From assembly GCA_021399435.1 (NCBI GenBank), contig JAJTUP010000005.1:620001-684000 (forward strand): a stretch of DNA of 64,000 nucleotides, given 5' to 3'. The stretch's first letter is position 1; each line of letters starts with the position of its first letter. Origin of the DNA: Diaporthe sp. PMI_573 (Eukaryota > Ascomycota > Sordariomycetes > Diaporthales > Diaporthaceae). Below, piece after piece: positions 11,486-22,980 of this stretch. A program made the translations under genes and the position numbers. A model generated the notes under the pieces. It was not told the DNA's origin, did no database searches, and was given only the letters and a program-made list of their open reading frames with translations.

Positions 11486-12373
11486 CGTTGGCGGAAGTGG
11501 CTATCTAAAGGCATGATCAACCATACCATTGAGGAAAAGAGAGAAAAATTGCAAGGCTGGCCGTCTTTCAGGATCATGCCACTGTTTACGACGTGATTGT
11601 AATGAAGTAGGATCTCATGTCCAAGCCGTGCCGTCTTATGAGCTTAAGCCCCATCCTTCACGTTTCTCGCTGCCTGTACTGGTTTGGGTGGATAAGCTCG
11701 ATTTATTGCGAGTCATCCTAGCTTGTTGACAGACTTTCAGGGTGGCCGCAGGCAGCAGAATGAACATGTGATAAATGTGATTCAAATTTTCATAGTGGTC
11801 TCCTGGCCTTGCAGTAGATTATATGCACGAGTACTCGTGAACCTTTTCGGAGTCGTTCAAGATCTTACGATCTTTTTGCACCTGGGTACTCGTGAGCCCA
11901 CTGGAAATTTCAGACAAGTTCCACAATTGCTGTACCAAACAGGGTTCTCCCTCTTGACAGTCTCAAGAAGATTGCATCTGGCCCACGGAAGGCTGTTACT
12001 AATTGTCGGTTCGATTCGAGGGGAGACGCTGCTTTGTTGAGAGCACGATTAGCAGTGGCGGTGATTCGTCAGAGCTGCAGCCGGGGTCCTGCCCTCGAGT
12101 CCTTTGAATACGGGTTGACTGACTCGGGGAACTGTGCAGCTTGACAAATTCCCCTATCCACTGCCGACAAGACAGACCGAAGTTACCCACGCAACATATT
12201 CAAAAACGACCTCGTCCCCCCTTAAGCTTCAGTGCGCTACGTCCCTTCAATACCCCTTCATGGTTGTCTTCTCTCTAGCTTCCGGGAGCATTTTCTGGGT
12301 GAGTGGTATTGTTTACATGGCGTCTCATGACAAGGATGACCTTCACAGAGCTCGCTACTGAAATGTATTCTAC
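11486..12373. other. Intergenic, no gene recognised
   Basis: Open frames of 60-105 codons occur (for example 11723-12040), but none shows recognisable motifs. Nothing is called. Confidence 0.45.
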
Positions 12374-12550
12374 ATGAAGTCACACAGCTTTGTTGTGACC
12401 ATTACCTCTCTGGGCCTGGGACCTGCGCTCGTGCCGGCAGAGTGCAAGGAATTCGTGAACGGGCAGGTTTCCAAACAGCCATTCTTCAATATCTGTGGAG
12501 GCAGGGAAACATCAACGTTGGTTTGTTGCAACTTGGTCTCTTGCTCTTAA
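12374..12550 (+). CDS. Possible small secreted peptide (58 aa)
   Basis: A short open frame begins MKSHSFVVTITSLGLGPALV, a weak signal-peptide-like hydrophobic stretch ending near VPA. The rest (about 35 residues) carries five cysteines, including a CC pair near the C-terminus. A TAA stop lies at 12548-12550. No homologue is recognised and the signal core is marginal, so this may be chance. Confidence 0.25.
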   Translation: MKSHSFVVTITSLGLGPALVPAECKEFVNGQVSKQPFFNICGGRETSTLVCCNLVSCS

Positions 12551-12884
12551 TCAAATTTCCTTTTCATACGGAGTGGGAAAAGGCTTTCATGATGAGTGGA
12601 GATATTTGCGAACATTGAATGTGACGCATTTCGATCTCTATGCTAATTATAATCAGGGCGCAGCGAGAAAAGGGGTTCACGGAGGAGACATGTCTTGCGA
12701 TGCCCATGCAGCCACACTGGCATGTGAACCAATGTAAATATAAACGACACCATCACAATCTACTGAGTATGTGTCTACTTAACGGCTAGGATGGTGTGAA
12801 TCATTGCCTGGGTGGCCCATAACTTCAAGCCGCCAGTAACGCTGCGCGAGAATGCCGAAATAGAAAATTCAACAGCACGTAGGC
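12551..12884. other. Intergenic, nothing recognised
   Basis: No motif-bearing frame was seen between the small peptide candidate and the PBP2 relic. Confidence 0.4.
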
Positions 12885-13336
12885 TCTGAGGTGGTGCTTT
12901 GACTTGCCATTGTACTTGCTCCTGGTGACGGTGGCTACCGCCTCGTAAGCACCTACGTAGACACCCCCCTGTAAGTAACTTCATCCGACGCGCATACTCA
13001 CAACACCATATTCAGGCTGGTCCATCTCGCCCGGCGCCAAACGCCCCTGGAGAAACTGGAAAATCGTTGCGTCGACGGCGCTGGCCCAGGACGGCGGACA
13101 GAAGCTGGATCCTCGGGTTAAGGACCTGTTTGCGAAGTTCGACAGGGGACCAGCACTTCAACGAGAACCAGGACGAGGCTGTCAAGTACATCAGCACGCA
13201 TCTGGACTTTTCCGAGATGGATGCGAGGGAGTGGCTGAAGACCGTCAAGTTTACGGATGTTGTCGAGGGGGCTAAGTCTGAGGTTGTGAAGAACACTGAA
13301 TATCCTAAGCAAGGCTGGCACCTTGGTGGAGGGTAA
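12885..13336 (+). pseudogene. Ca3427-like PBP2 (substrate-binding-like) protein relic
   Basis: Fragments of the fungal periplasmic-binding-like family represented by Candida Ca3427. GGYRLVSTYVDTPL is followed by an intron-like segment (GTAAGT..TTCAG) and WSISPGAKR. The sequence then jumps directly to PWRNWKIVASTAL and LDPRVKDLFAKF, and after a frameshift near 13,147 to HFNENQDEAVKYIST and DAREWLKTVKF. Compared with family length (about 300 residues), the N-terminus and about 130 central residues are missing, so the gene is an internally deleted relic. Members are soluble proteins related to bacterial riboflavin/thiamine-precursor binding proteins; their fungal role is unclear. Confidence 0.6.
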
Positions 13337-13839
13337 GGGGAGACAGCCAGACGCCATGGTTGTGGAAGATTAAGAGCTTCAAGGCACAAATTGAAGATTT
13401 CCAGTCAATGTAGCCGCATTCCCTTTCTTTACGCCTTTCACGGATGGTACCGTGTGGGTTATTACGATAAAGGATAATCCTTCACAGAAATACCGACCAT
13501 GAGCAGCCTTCCTTGGCTCAAATAGAGTACTGACTTCTGATAGTGCCTCGGTATCCTATTACTTCCACCGCATAATTCCTCCATCAATATCGCGGTGAGT
13601 TTTCGGCCGAATTGGGGTCCATCAGATTGTGAAATTCCCTGCTCCGCTTCTTAATCTCGCGCAACTTGCTGACCGCCCCAGGGAGGTCACGCGCTTCTAG
13701 AGGTATACTTCTGTCAGGCTGGCTGAGGATGGCGCGGTCTCGGATGGAGTTGGATTTCTTGTTGAAGATGTCAAACATGCCGATGTCCACTCGGTCGAGG
13801 GTAGATACCTCAAATTGCAGCCTTCGTCGAGTGCATTGC

Positions 13840-14162
13840 GGACAGGGAGCCTATGAGTCTGACGGTTCCATCTACTTCGGTCCGGCCAGCTCGTTGTCGG
13901 TTTCATTAAACCCTCGGATGAAGAGGTCGAAAGGCTCAAGGATATGCTTGTCATGGTCAACTTCCAGTCTGATGTCTCCGTCTTCCCTCCCACTAAGGGC
14001 AAAACCCCCATTCTCAAGTTCGCGCGTCACGGGCATGGGTACGTGACTGAAGTGCGCGACGGGGAAGAGGACGAGGCGGCGAATCAGGTCGCGAAAGAGG
14101 GCGCAACGCTTCCGGTCGGGTCACGGAGACTCCGAGCAGCATCGCAAGCGTTTCAATCATGA
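13840..14162 (+). pseudogene. DAO-family FAD amine oxidase relic (sarcosine/fructosyl-amine oxidase-like)
   Basis: A frame reads LRSGQLVVGFIKPSDEEV, then VFPPTKGKTPILKFARHGHG, then LPVGSRRLRAA, ending at 14162. This order (GQ-V-F, FPP-LKFARHGYGY, LP-LR) is the C-terminal half of fungal PF01266 oxidases of the sarcosine/fructosyl amino acid oxidase group. The frame upstream is broken and no FAD-binding N-terminus or C-terminal end is present, so only a fragment survives. Recognition is by motif only; moderate confidence. Confidence 0.45.
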
Positions 14163-14719
14163 CGACGCTCTAATGAGGTGCTCTCGTGGAGAGACAAAAG
14201 ACGCAGATCACTTAGTCTACTGTCGACTAACGCTTCCGAGGAGGCATCTGTGGCCGGCCCTCCGCCCTTCTGGATCGATCGAGCCCATAGGACCTATGGG
14301 ATCTATCGAGCAATACTCCAAGGGACTTATCATCGACCCAAGAAGCTTCAAGACCTTTCTCCGCATGACAAACTTCTATCAGAAGGTCTGTCCAAGATAC
14401 TAACACTTCAGCACAGGCGGGAGTGCTACCTAGAGGATGCTCCCTGGTAAGCGACGGAATAGATGGCAATGGAACTGGGCTATTAGCGGGAACTGGGGAT
14501 AAACAGAAAGAATTGTAGCCATATGGCTAGACCTGGAGGACGGGAAGACGGGACTATGTACGGAAAGTAGCTAATCGCAGTGTACGGCCCTCCACGCCAC
14601 ATACACATATCCCTCGTGGAGATCTACAGTAAGGACAGAGTCCTTGCCGCCACGGCACTAAATACAATAACAACGTGAAGATAACAGAATTTGCCTACAG
14701 GCTATTACCATTCCCATCT
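14163..14719. other. Intergenic, 3' flank of the polyketide synthase
   Basis: The only notable feature is a 17-bp palindrome at 14284-14300 (CCCATAGG-A-CCTATGGG). No gene is seen. Confidence 0.4.
14284..14300. repeat. 17-bp perfect palindrome
   Basis: CCCATAGG and its reverse complement CCTATGGG are separated by a single A, with imperfect extension on both sides (GATCGATCGAG / ATCTATCGAG). Function unknown; it lies 3' of the polyketide synthase. Confidence 0.5.
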
Positions 14720-17700
14720 TTACTGAGCCTTACTATTAACCATCTTCCCAATAATCAGTTGCGACAGGTGATACACTGAGTCGCTGGTGAGGAGTTCCAA
14801 GACTTGAAAGTTCACCTTCAGCTCCTTGGCAATCCAATTCCGAAGCTCAATGGCGTTGAGAGAGTCGAGGCCATACGCGGCGATGCTTCGTTGAGAATGT
14901 ATCTCTTCTACGGGCCTCCCAAGAATGGAAGATAGCTTCCTTGAAAGTTCTTGGCTGATGACAGAGCTGGCTTCCGTCGCAAATGACGCATCTCTAGTTT
15001 TCGTTTGGATTGCCTGGAGGGGCGTTTGGGTTGCCGGTTGTCGTGTTTCCGGTTGACCATTCTCTTTTGTCAATAAAAACTGGAACCGGAGGTCTCTTGA
15101 GTAGCAACTCGGGAGGTTTCTCGAATCCGATACGCTGTTGAAGCCCACCAGTACGTGGCCGCGGTGCTCTTCAAGGTGGGGTTTGGCCAGAATTGTTCCA
15201 AGAATGGCCAATAAATGTTTGTTTTGAACGCTCTGCCCACCGAAGTTCTTGAGGATTGATTCCTTTCTCTCAGGATGCTCAAGAATGAATCCCGCATCCA
15301 GGACTGGTGGTAGACTGATGGCTGTGCCAGCAAGACCACAGCGGGCGCGGTAACGAGCGAAGGAGTCCAGAAAGGTATTAGCTGCTGCGTATGCGGCTTG
15401 GCCATTACTCCCAATCACCCCAGCTATGGATGAGAGGACGACAAAATATTCCAATCTCAAGTTCACAAGCGCATTATGTAGATTCCAGACGCCAGTAACC
15501 TTGGATGGCATAACCTCGTTGAAATCGGCAGCCGTCATCTTCTCAAACGGCATATCCTTGAATCGTTAGTCGAGGTATTAAGTCCATATGTGTCAGGCCG
15601 ACATAAGAGGCCGGGGATGCGAATCTTACCCGCAACACCATGGCCGCGTGAATGACACCACGAATTGGCGGTAGTTCCCTGACCAGTTCAGCCACTAGTT
15701 TTTGAACCTCTGTCTCATTAGAGACATCGCATTTCTTGATTGTTACCAAGGCTCCCCGAGATCTGGCCTCATTGACGACGTCTTGTAGCCCTTCCTTTGC
15801 CGTACCTGTTCGTGAGACCAAGGTGATGCAGCGAGCGCCGTTCTCCATCATCCAACGAGCAATGCAAAGCCCTAAGCCTCCACAACCCACGATGAGGTGA
15901 GTCGATTCAGGGTAACGAAGAGTGTTCGCAAATCTAGGATAAGTGACCTAGAAACGTTCTCAACTTTTGATGCTTCAAAGCAACTGACAGGGGGCACTTT
16001 ACCTGAACCTGGTCGTCTGGGCAATTGGCCACCACGACAGGCCCCTTGTTTCTACCATTCGCTACTTCGTCAATTGCTCGTTTTGTATGTCTTGTACTGA
16101 AAACGGCTGGTGGTTTGAGGGTAAGTTTCCGATCTCGAAAGAGTTTCATGACCCTCAGTAAAACTCTCTCTATGGTTTTTGGTCTCAAGCGGACCAAGCT
16201 GTCGAGATCGACAACAGTGACAGTGTAGTTACTCTTCAAGCCCGCAAGACGTATTTCGCCTCGGTCCCCCAATTGAGCGCTTGTCCTTACTTGCACAAGA
16301 CGACCAAAATCTGCGATGCAAGATCCAACATTGTTTTGCTCTGGCCTAGCAAAAGTAATGACCACGCTCGCACCCTTCCCTCCTGTTGCATCTTCAACTT
16401 CCCTAGAGAAGTGAGGACTGCGGCTGTCGAATATGTGTGTGTCAGTAATACCACAACCCATTGCCGAAACCTGTGTTCTGTCCTCATCATTTCGCACAGC
16501 GACGTATACATCGGCGCCAGTGACTTTAGCAAGCTGTATCGCAGCTAAAGCGAATTCACCAGACCATTCAATTATAACGGAGTCGCATTCTGTGACAGCT
16601 GCGGCTTCGATGGTGACGTAATGGGCAGCAAAGTACGTTGCAGGAATCGAAGCAGCCTCTTCCATGTTCATCCAGTCAGGTACCTCCACTGCAATTGCTG
16701 AATCGCAGGTAACGGATGTACAAAGCTCGTGGTGACTGATTGCGCATACCTTATCGCCGACAGAGAAACGTGTAACAGAGGAACCTACTCTGGAAACAAT
16801 GCCGCTTACTTGATTGCCGATATATGGGTACGGCGAAGAATTCTGTGCAAAGGCGGTATTGCCTGAGCTAGTGATGCCACTGGCAGCAACCTGGATCTCA
16901 ATTTGCCCAGACTTTGGCGGCGGCGGAGAGACATCGTTGAAATGTAGGGTGTCAGATTCGGAGGGCGTACCAATTCTCAGGGGCAGATTGCGACTGGGTT
17001 GGTAGGAATAATGTGCGAGAATCGCATCATGATTCGACAAATGACCAATATTTGTGTTTATCTCCTTTGCCTCGACAATGCGGGGGACCATAAGTTGACC
17101 GGCATCTTCGGCGTACTCAAAGTCCTTGGGGGTCTCTGTGGCAAGGAGACGTCGAGTCACGTAGACAACCAAAGCCGACTGCTCGTCAAAGCCCAAGTCT
17201 GAGATAGGGTTCAGCTCAATCAAGGCGGCATTAGCTTCATGTTCGGTGCGTATTGTCCTGAGTAACCCTGCACAGAGGTTCGCATGGGGTCTATCGGGAT
17301 ATTGATAACCCCCGTGTGCAACCCAAATTGAGGCAACGGAGCTGATAAGTGCTTTCTGAAGCTGGAGAAACTGATTCTCTGTCGGACGAGAAAGAATCAA
17401 CTCGTCTATCTCTGAGAGAAAGATACAGACCTTTCCCTCGGGATCAGCCTCCACCAATGGAGAGACTTCGATTTCGGTGTGGAAGGAAGACAACAAGTTT
17501 CTTTCCAGCGCGAGAATGAAAGGATGGTCTCGGGTCCGTTCCGAAATTATCAAGACTTTGTACAGATCTTTATGCGAGAACTGGCCTGAAATGCTTAGGG
17601 AAAAATTAGCTGCGTAATCCGTGTCTCCTTTGTCGGTAGCTGGCACCCATTGAACTGTATAGCACAGCCGTGGCATTTCCTCTGGCGTTGAGACCATCTT

Positions 17701-20700
17701 TCCAGAAAAAGCCATTTCTAGGCCATTCAATGAGATTACTGTGGTTCTTATGCCAGAGGACTGCACAGATTCCATTTGGACATGTGTGCGAGGTTGATCT
17801 ACTGGGCCTTTCGCCTCCATACGGATGCTGCGCTCCAGACCGCGTTTACGGAGTGTTCGAGCGTCCACAAAGAGCTGATAGATGTAGTTCGGAGTGTGGA
17901 AGGCGTCCGGGGTGGCTTTGTGGCCGTGCATATTGAAAAATGAGAGCTGAAGTACTGATTCGATAGCATCCGGTGGGACTGCAAACGCCGTTGAAGGTAG
18001 CGTTGATGAATCCCAGTGGGCCACCGTCTCTGTCTCGGATAACTGAATATCGTCGAGCCACTGCATTGACTTTGGGTACTGCCACCCATGGCGGCGGAGT
18101 TCTTCATAGAACTGCGACTTTGTGATAGTCTTTTCGAGCTCTACGCCGTGACCATCAAGTGCCTGAACCCCAGGCCTGCTGGGCAATTTGCTCAGTGATC
18201 CAGCCCTTGCTCCGTGCGCAACAATTTGGCCACAGCAGTGACTTAACCAGCCGCGATTCTTCTCCCATGAGCGAATTCGAAAATCCGCCGCTCCGTGCCC
18301 AGAGGATGGCTCGGGACTCAGAGTCAAAACAACCTCGTACTCGGCGTCTTCGTCTAGAAGTAGAGGGTGGGTCATTCGAATGTGTTGCAGCGTGAAGCTG
18401 TCTGCCACGGTGTTTCTTGATCTTGCTTGCTGGCTCAAAGCCTCTATACCCATAGATATAAAGACGGAGACGGGAACCATCATCTGGGGAATAGCCGTGG
18501 AGCTTACAAGCCATGACGCGTCTCCTACGCGAAGCATTTTTCTCCATATGGTAGTAATATCGTCCGAATAATCCGCCAAAGATCCGAGTAGATCATTTCG
18601 TGGTAACGGCTTGAAACGATGTTGCCGACTGATTCGCGACTCGTGCCAGAAGCTTTGACGGGTCCACGGGTACGGGGGCAGCACCGATACCAGCATAAGT
18701 TCCTCCCTATGATTCCGTGCGTGATTGATCTGAAAGAAGTCAAGTGGCGCCCCGCGAGTGAACAGGTGCCCAGCTAATTCCAGGCAGGTTGAGGTTGCGT
18801 TCCTGTTTCTCACGAGTGTTGGAAGGTAAGCGAACTCAGTGTTGCCTATCAATTCATGCAGAGTTTGCTTGACTGGTCCTTGGAGCGCGGCATGGGGGCC
18901 GACTTCAATGAACACATTCGGAGCGCTTTCCCCGTAGAGTTCCTTGAGAGCGGCTGCAAAATAGACAGGATTCGTCAGATTCTGAGTCCAGTACTTAGAG
19001 TTAAGTTCTGTTGCGGTGATTTTGCGAGCGTGCAGTGAAGAGTAGAAGTCGACGTTACTAGACGGAGAGAGAGGTTCAATATGTCTGATATCATGGTGGT
19101 AGGACTCCGCGACCAAGCCCATCTCCGGCGAGTGATATGCAACTTCAACGCGCAATGTGCGATAAAATATACTTTCTTTCTCGAGGACAGCCGTCAGTTG
19201 ACTGATTGCTTCAGCATTTCCCGATAGAGTTGTTGAGGTGGGGGAATTTTCACAGGCTACCACAACCGCTTCGCCGAGCTGCGTTTTTGACAAGAGCTCT
19301 TTCAAGGCTGCCGCTCCAACCCCTACAGCCATCATTGCACCCTTTCGATCAGGGTAAGCTCTCTTCAGCTGAAGGACGCTCTGTCCTCTATAGTAGGCAA
19401 GCTCCATGGCAGACTCAACTGTCAAGGCCTTAGCAGCATAAGCAGCAGCGATTTCACCACTTGAGTGGCCAACCACGGACGAGGGTTCGATCCCCCAAGA
19501 GGCGAGAAGATCCGTCAGAGCCAGCTGGATGGCAGTACAAGCAGGTTGACTGATGTAAGCCAGTCCAACCTGTGACGTTTTCTGATCTCTTAAAAGCTCC
19601 TCCAGAAATGAAAATTCAGCACCCAGGGAAAGTAGGTGCTCGTCTGCTTTTCTGATGGTTGACGCGAACGTCGCATGTGACTTGAGCAGTTCCCTCCCCA
19701 TCGCATGCCATTGAGCGCCTTGTCCCGTGAAGACGAAGGCCAATTTCAAGGGCTTGCAAGACGCATACTGCAAAGATACGGGCGGCTTGTTGAGAGCTTG
19801 TACCAACTCGGTACATGATCTGCTCACGAATGCAGCCCTCCACGGGAGATGAGAACGACGTTCGCCCAACGTGTATGCCAGATTTTGTCCCAGAGTGGCT
19901 TGGAACAGCTCTGCATGTTGTTCAAGGAAGATACCGAGCCGTGTCATTGAGGCTTCAAGAGCATTTCGATCGGCAGCTGAGAGAACGAAAAGTCTCTCCA
20001 TGGGGTCCCATGTCTGGTGTTCTCCAGGAAATTCTGAAACTGGAGGTGGACGTTCAAGTATGCAGTGACCATTGACGCCACTAAAACCGAAATTGTTTAT
20101 GCAGGCGTATTTCTTGTCACCAGGCCATGTTACTTGGCGGGTAGGTACCTAAATACGATTGATTGGTCAGCCAGAGCAACAAATGCCGTTTGCGTCTTTG
20201 AAGGACATAAAGCACACCTCTAGGTTCCATTGACCCACGGGTATCTCATCATTAGGCCTTTCGAAATTGACGTTAGGAAGTATGAAGCCTCGTTCCAGCA
20301 TCATAGCCGACTTGATAACTGACACAATACCGCTGGCATTTTCGAGATGGCCAATGTTGGTCTTGACTGAACCGATGCGAAGCGGTTTGCCTGGAGGATG
20401 GAAGCTCGCGATTGCTCCGTGTATGCCCGCGGCTTCAATTGGGTCGCCGATTCTCGTGCCAGTCCCGTGTGTTTCGACAAAACCAATGTCTTTTACATCT
20501 ATATTTGCTGCAAGACAAGTATCTTTGATGAGGCGTTCTTGCTGTTCTGCGCTAGGAGCTACGATGCCTAGAGTTGTCCACGTCAGTCATTTTTACAATC
20601 ACGTGAATCACTGCCACTCACCGACCGTTGTACCGTTGTGGTTGATACCGGTGTTGCAGATAACAGCGCGAATTCGATCATTCTGGTCCAAAGCGACATG

Positions 20701-21584
20701 AAGAGGTTTCAGCACCAAACAACCAGCACCTTCGCCCCGAGCATAGCCAGATTTTGCACGGTGATCGAACGCATATGTTCTTCCTTCGTCGGAAAACAAA
20801 CTAAATGGCTGTTAGATCACTTCACCTAATCAATCTTCGTGAGGGGACCTACTGCAGGTTGCTCATTGAAACCCAGTAGTCAGGTAGAAGGTTCACATGG
20901 CTTGCTCCCACAATCGCCTGTTCCGACTCCCCGGTGCGAATACTTTGTACAGCCAGATGAAGTGCAGACAAGCTCGATGAACACGCGGTATCTATAGTTA
21001 GAGATGGGCCTTTGAGATTGAAAAAATAGGAGATCCGACCGGCTAGAAAAGCCTCCTGATTTCCTATAGTGTCGAACATGGGTGTTGTATCGAGATCTCT
21101 CATGTTGGCCATCCGATAGTCTGATGGAGCCGCGCCGATAAATACGCCAACCTTTCGTCCGTCAATCTGGCTCATTGGAGTACCGCTATTTTCAAGTGCC
21201 TCATAGGCGCACTCGAGAAGGATGCGCTGTTGCGGGTCTATGGAATACATTAGAGTCGAAATTTCAGCGAATGGCATAGATTCCAAGTCAGAACTCGCCC
21301 ATTGCTTGAGCCTCTTCTTTCGTGATGCGGAAGAAGGGTGCGTCGAAGAGAGAAAGGTCTTGCTTCAAGAAGTAGCCCCCTTCTGAGTTGATGGAGCCAG
21401 TCTTCTCGGCATTAGGGTGATGATATGCATCTTTGTTGAAACGATCGCCGGGAATTTTTGACCATCCATTTCGACTGCGACACATCAATCTCCAGAAGTC
21501 GTCCAAACTCATTACCTCGCCAGGAAGCCTGCACGACATACCAACGATGGCAATCGGCGTGACCTCCCCTTTAGTACTCGCCAT
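14720..21584 (-). CDS. HR-type polyketide synthase KS-AT-DH*-ER*-KR-ACP
   Basis: Iterative type I synthase of 2,166 residues in seven exons: 21584-21299, 21237-20853, 20800-20622, 20567-20218, 20148-16003, 15947-15630 and 15556-14720. The start MASTKGEVTPIAIVG fits KS family starts. KS is intact (Cys181 in DTACSSS, His317 in THGTGT, His357 in NIGH). AT is intact (Ser629 in GHSSGE). DH looks dead: the usual WLxxH histidine is Ser950 (WLVSSTAI) and the HPxxxD aspartate is Glu1130 (PPDAIES). There is no methyltransferase. The ER NADPH glycine motif is replaced by EWSGEFALA (about 1595-1602). KR is intact (Lys1907, Ser1931, Tyr1944, Asn1948). The ACP phosphopantetheine Ser2120 is in GLDSL. No release domain is present; the divergent hydrolase at 22099 probably supplies it. 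The first intron (21298-21238) has a GC-AG border. Expected chemistry: condensation plus ketoreduction only, unless partner enzymes act in trans. Confidence 0.93.
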
Positions 21585-22098
21585 GGTCAGACAGTCGCAG
21601 TGTTCAAAAGCAAAAAGCGAGCTTCGCGCCGCTTGAAATTCAGGTGTCGAACTTGGCCGCAATATTGTCTAGTTTGGTAGAGTAGGTGTTTGTGGATGTC
21701 TACACTTCAAGCGGGTGCTGTTCTGATTTAAACGCTGGGTGTTTAAGCATTTACCACTGTATGAAGGGACCGCCTACATACTGCTTAAGAAGCATATGTA
21801 CACGGATTAAAAACGAAACCACTTACAACAAAAAGTGAATGCTTGCATGGCGCGAATAAATTGCATGGGGCGTGGGCATGATTCAGACATAGTATCTCTG
21901 GTATGGAGCGCCGTCGCAGCCGAGCAGGAAATCACGGGTCTGACAGTACAAAAGTGGAACAGTGCGGGTGCCGCGGAAGTCCGGTTACGTGTTTTATTTG
22001 ATGAGATTAACGGGTAGGACCGCGCAAATTGTGCCTGGTACGCGTTTCGATCGTTGCCATCAGTGCGAACACGGCTCCATTTGTTCTTGGAAGAATCA
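21585..22098. promoter_or_regulatory. Shared divergent promoter of polyketide synthase and hydrolase
   Basis: About 510 bp between the start codons of the synthase (minus) and the FSH1-type hydrolase (plus). The head-to-head layout implies co-regulation. A copy of the short interspersed repeat (about 21734-21822) sits in its centre. No convincing binding site was recognised by eye. Confidence 0.55.
21734..21822 (+). repeat. Short interspersed repeat, copy 1
   Basis: About 89 bp. It begins GCTGGGTGTTTAAGC, has the core ACCACTGTATGAAGGGAC and ends at the constant terminus AAAACGAAACCAC. It is truncated at the variable end compared with copies 2 and 3. No target-site duplication could be seen. 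It lies inside the synthase/hydrolase promoter. Confidence 0.8.
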
Positions 22099-22980
22099 AT
22101 GATGAGAATACTTTCCCTTCATGGCGCGTATGGCAGCGCACACGTACGTTGATCAGAAACTATTTGAATGAGACCATAGGCGGCTAATTACTCTTGCAGA
22201 ACTTCAGGGCGCAACTGAGTCCCTTCGCGACAAGGATGGAGCAGCTAGGCTTGGCTACTTTCCGATATGCGCAGGGCAAGCACGAGGTTCTCGCACCTGT
22301 AAGCCATGAGAACTACTTCGGAACTCCTCCGCTGTACAGATTTTTCAGCCCCGATGAGTTGGCCAACATCGGCTCTGGTATGGGTGAGAAGATACCCAAG
22401 GGGCTCAACCCAGAAGACACCATGCGCAACGCACAATCCGCGGGGATGGCTTTCCCTATCATCAGCTATGAAGAAGCATTGAACTCGGTCTTCAAAATTT
22501 TGGAGGCGGAGCCGGATATTGATGCTATCCTGGGGTACTCGGAAGGGGCCATGCTTGCTGCTGGAGTTGTGTTGGAAGAACAACGAAAGTGGAAGGAAAG
22601 CGGCAGAGAGAGAAGACTTCAGGTATGTTGTCAGTCAGTCATCTTCAGCCTGACACTATCGCACTAGTTATATTTGTCTGACTGTTAAGTTTGCAATTCT
22701 TATCTCTGGAGGCGTCGCGCCGGTGAAGGATGAAGATGGGGAATTCAGACTCCCACTGGCGGATGAATGGAACCCTATGATAGACATCCCGACCTGCCAC
22801 GTCGTAGGGAGCAATGACACCTTAATTCACTCAGCTGCAGCGCTCTACAATATCTGCGACCGGAATTCAGCCGAATTGTTTGATCATGGCAGGGGACATA
22901 TTGTTCCGCGAGACACACAAGATGTGGAAGACTTGGTCAGATTAGTTGAAGAACTAAGGCAAAGACGGGGGTCAAGATGA
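22099..22980 (+). CDS. FSH1/LovG-type serine hydrolase (polyketide off-loading thioesterase)
   Basis: Alpha/beta hydrolase of 252 residues in three exons: 22099-22143 (GTACGT donor), 22200-22622 and 22690-22980. It starts MMRILSLHGAYGSAH, the FSH1 family opening strand with its oxyanion-type HG. Nucleophile Ser129 lies in GYSEG, followed by GGVAPV. The acid is probably Asp in GSNDTLIH and the catalytic His lies in GRGHIVPRD. Members such as LovG hydrolyse completed chains from synthases that lack a release domain. Divergent orientation next to a synthase without a TE supports this role. The start could also be the second ATG (22102). Intact, no lesions. Confidence 0.88.

Noticed and set aside
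12005..12020. GGTTCGATTCGAGG, another tRNA T-arm-like string
   Set aside because: No acceptor or anticodon stem could be drawn around it.
15934..18160. C-methyltransferase domain in the synthase
   Set aside because: The region between DH and ER shows only the structural KR-like segment (SIWVAHGGYQYPDRP..LLRTIRTE); no SAM-binding glycine motif.
19475..19495. GGTTCGATCCCCC, a tRNA B-box-like string
   Set aside because: Lies inside the AT domain coding region of the synthase; no matching A box or cloverleaf.
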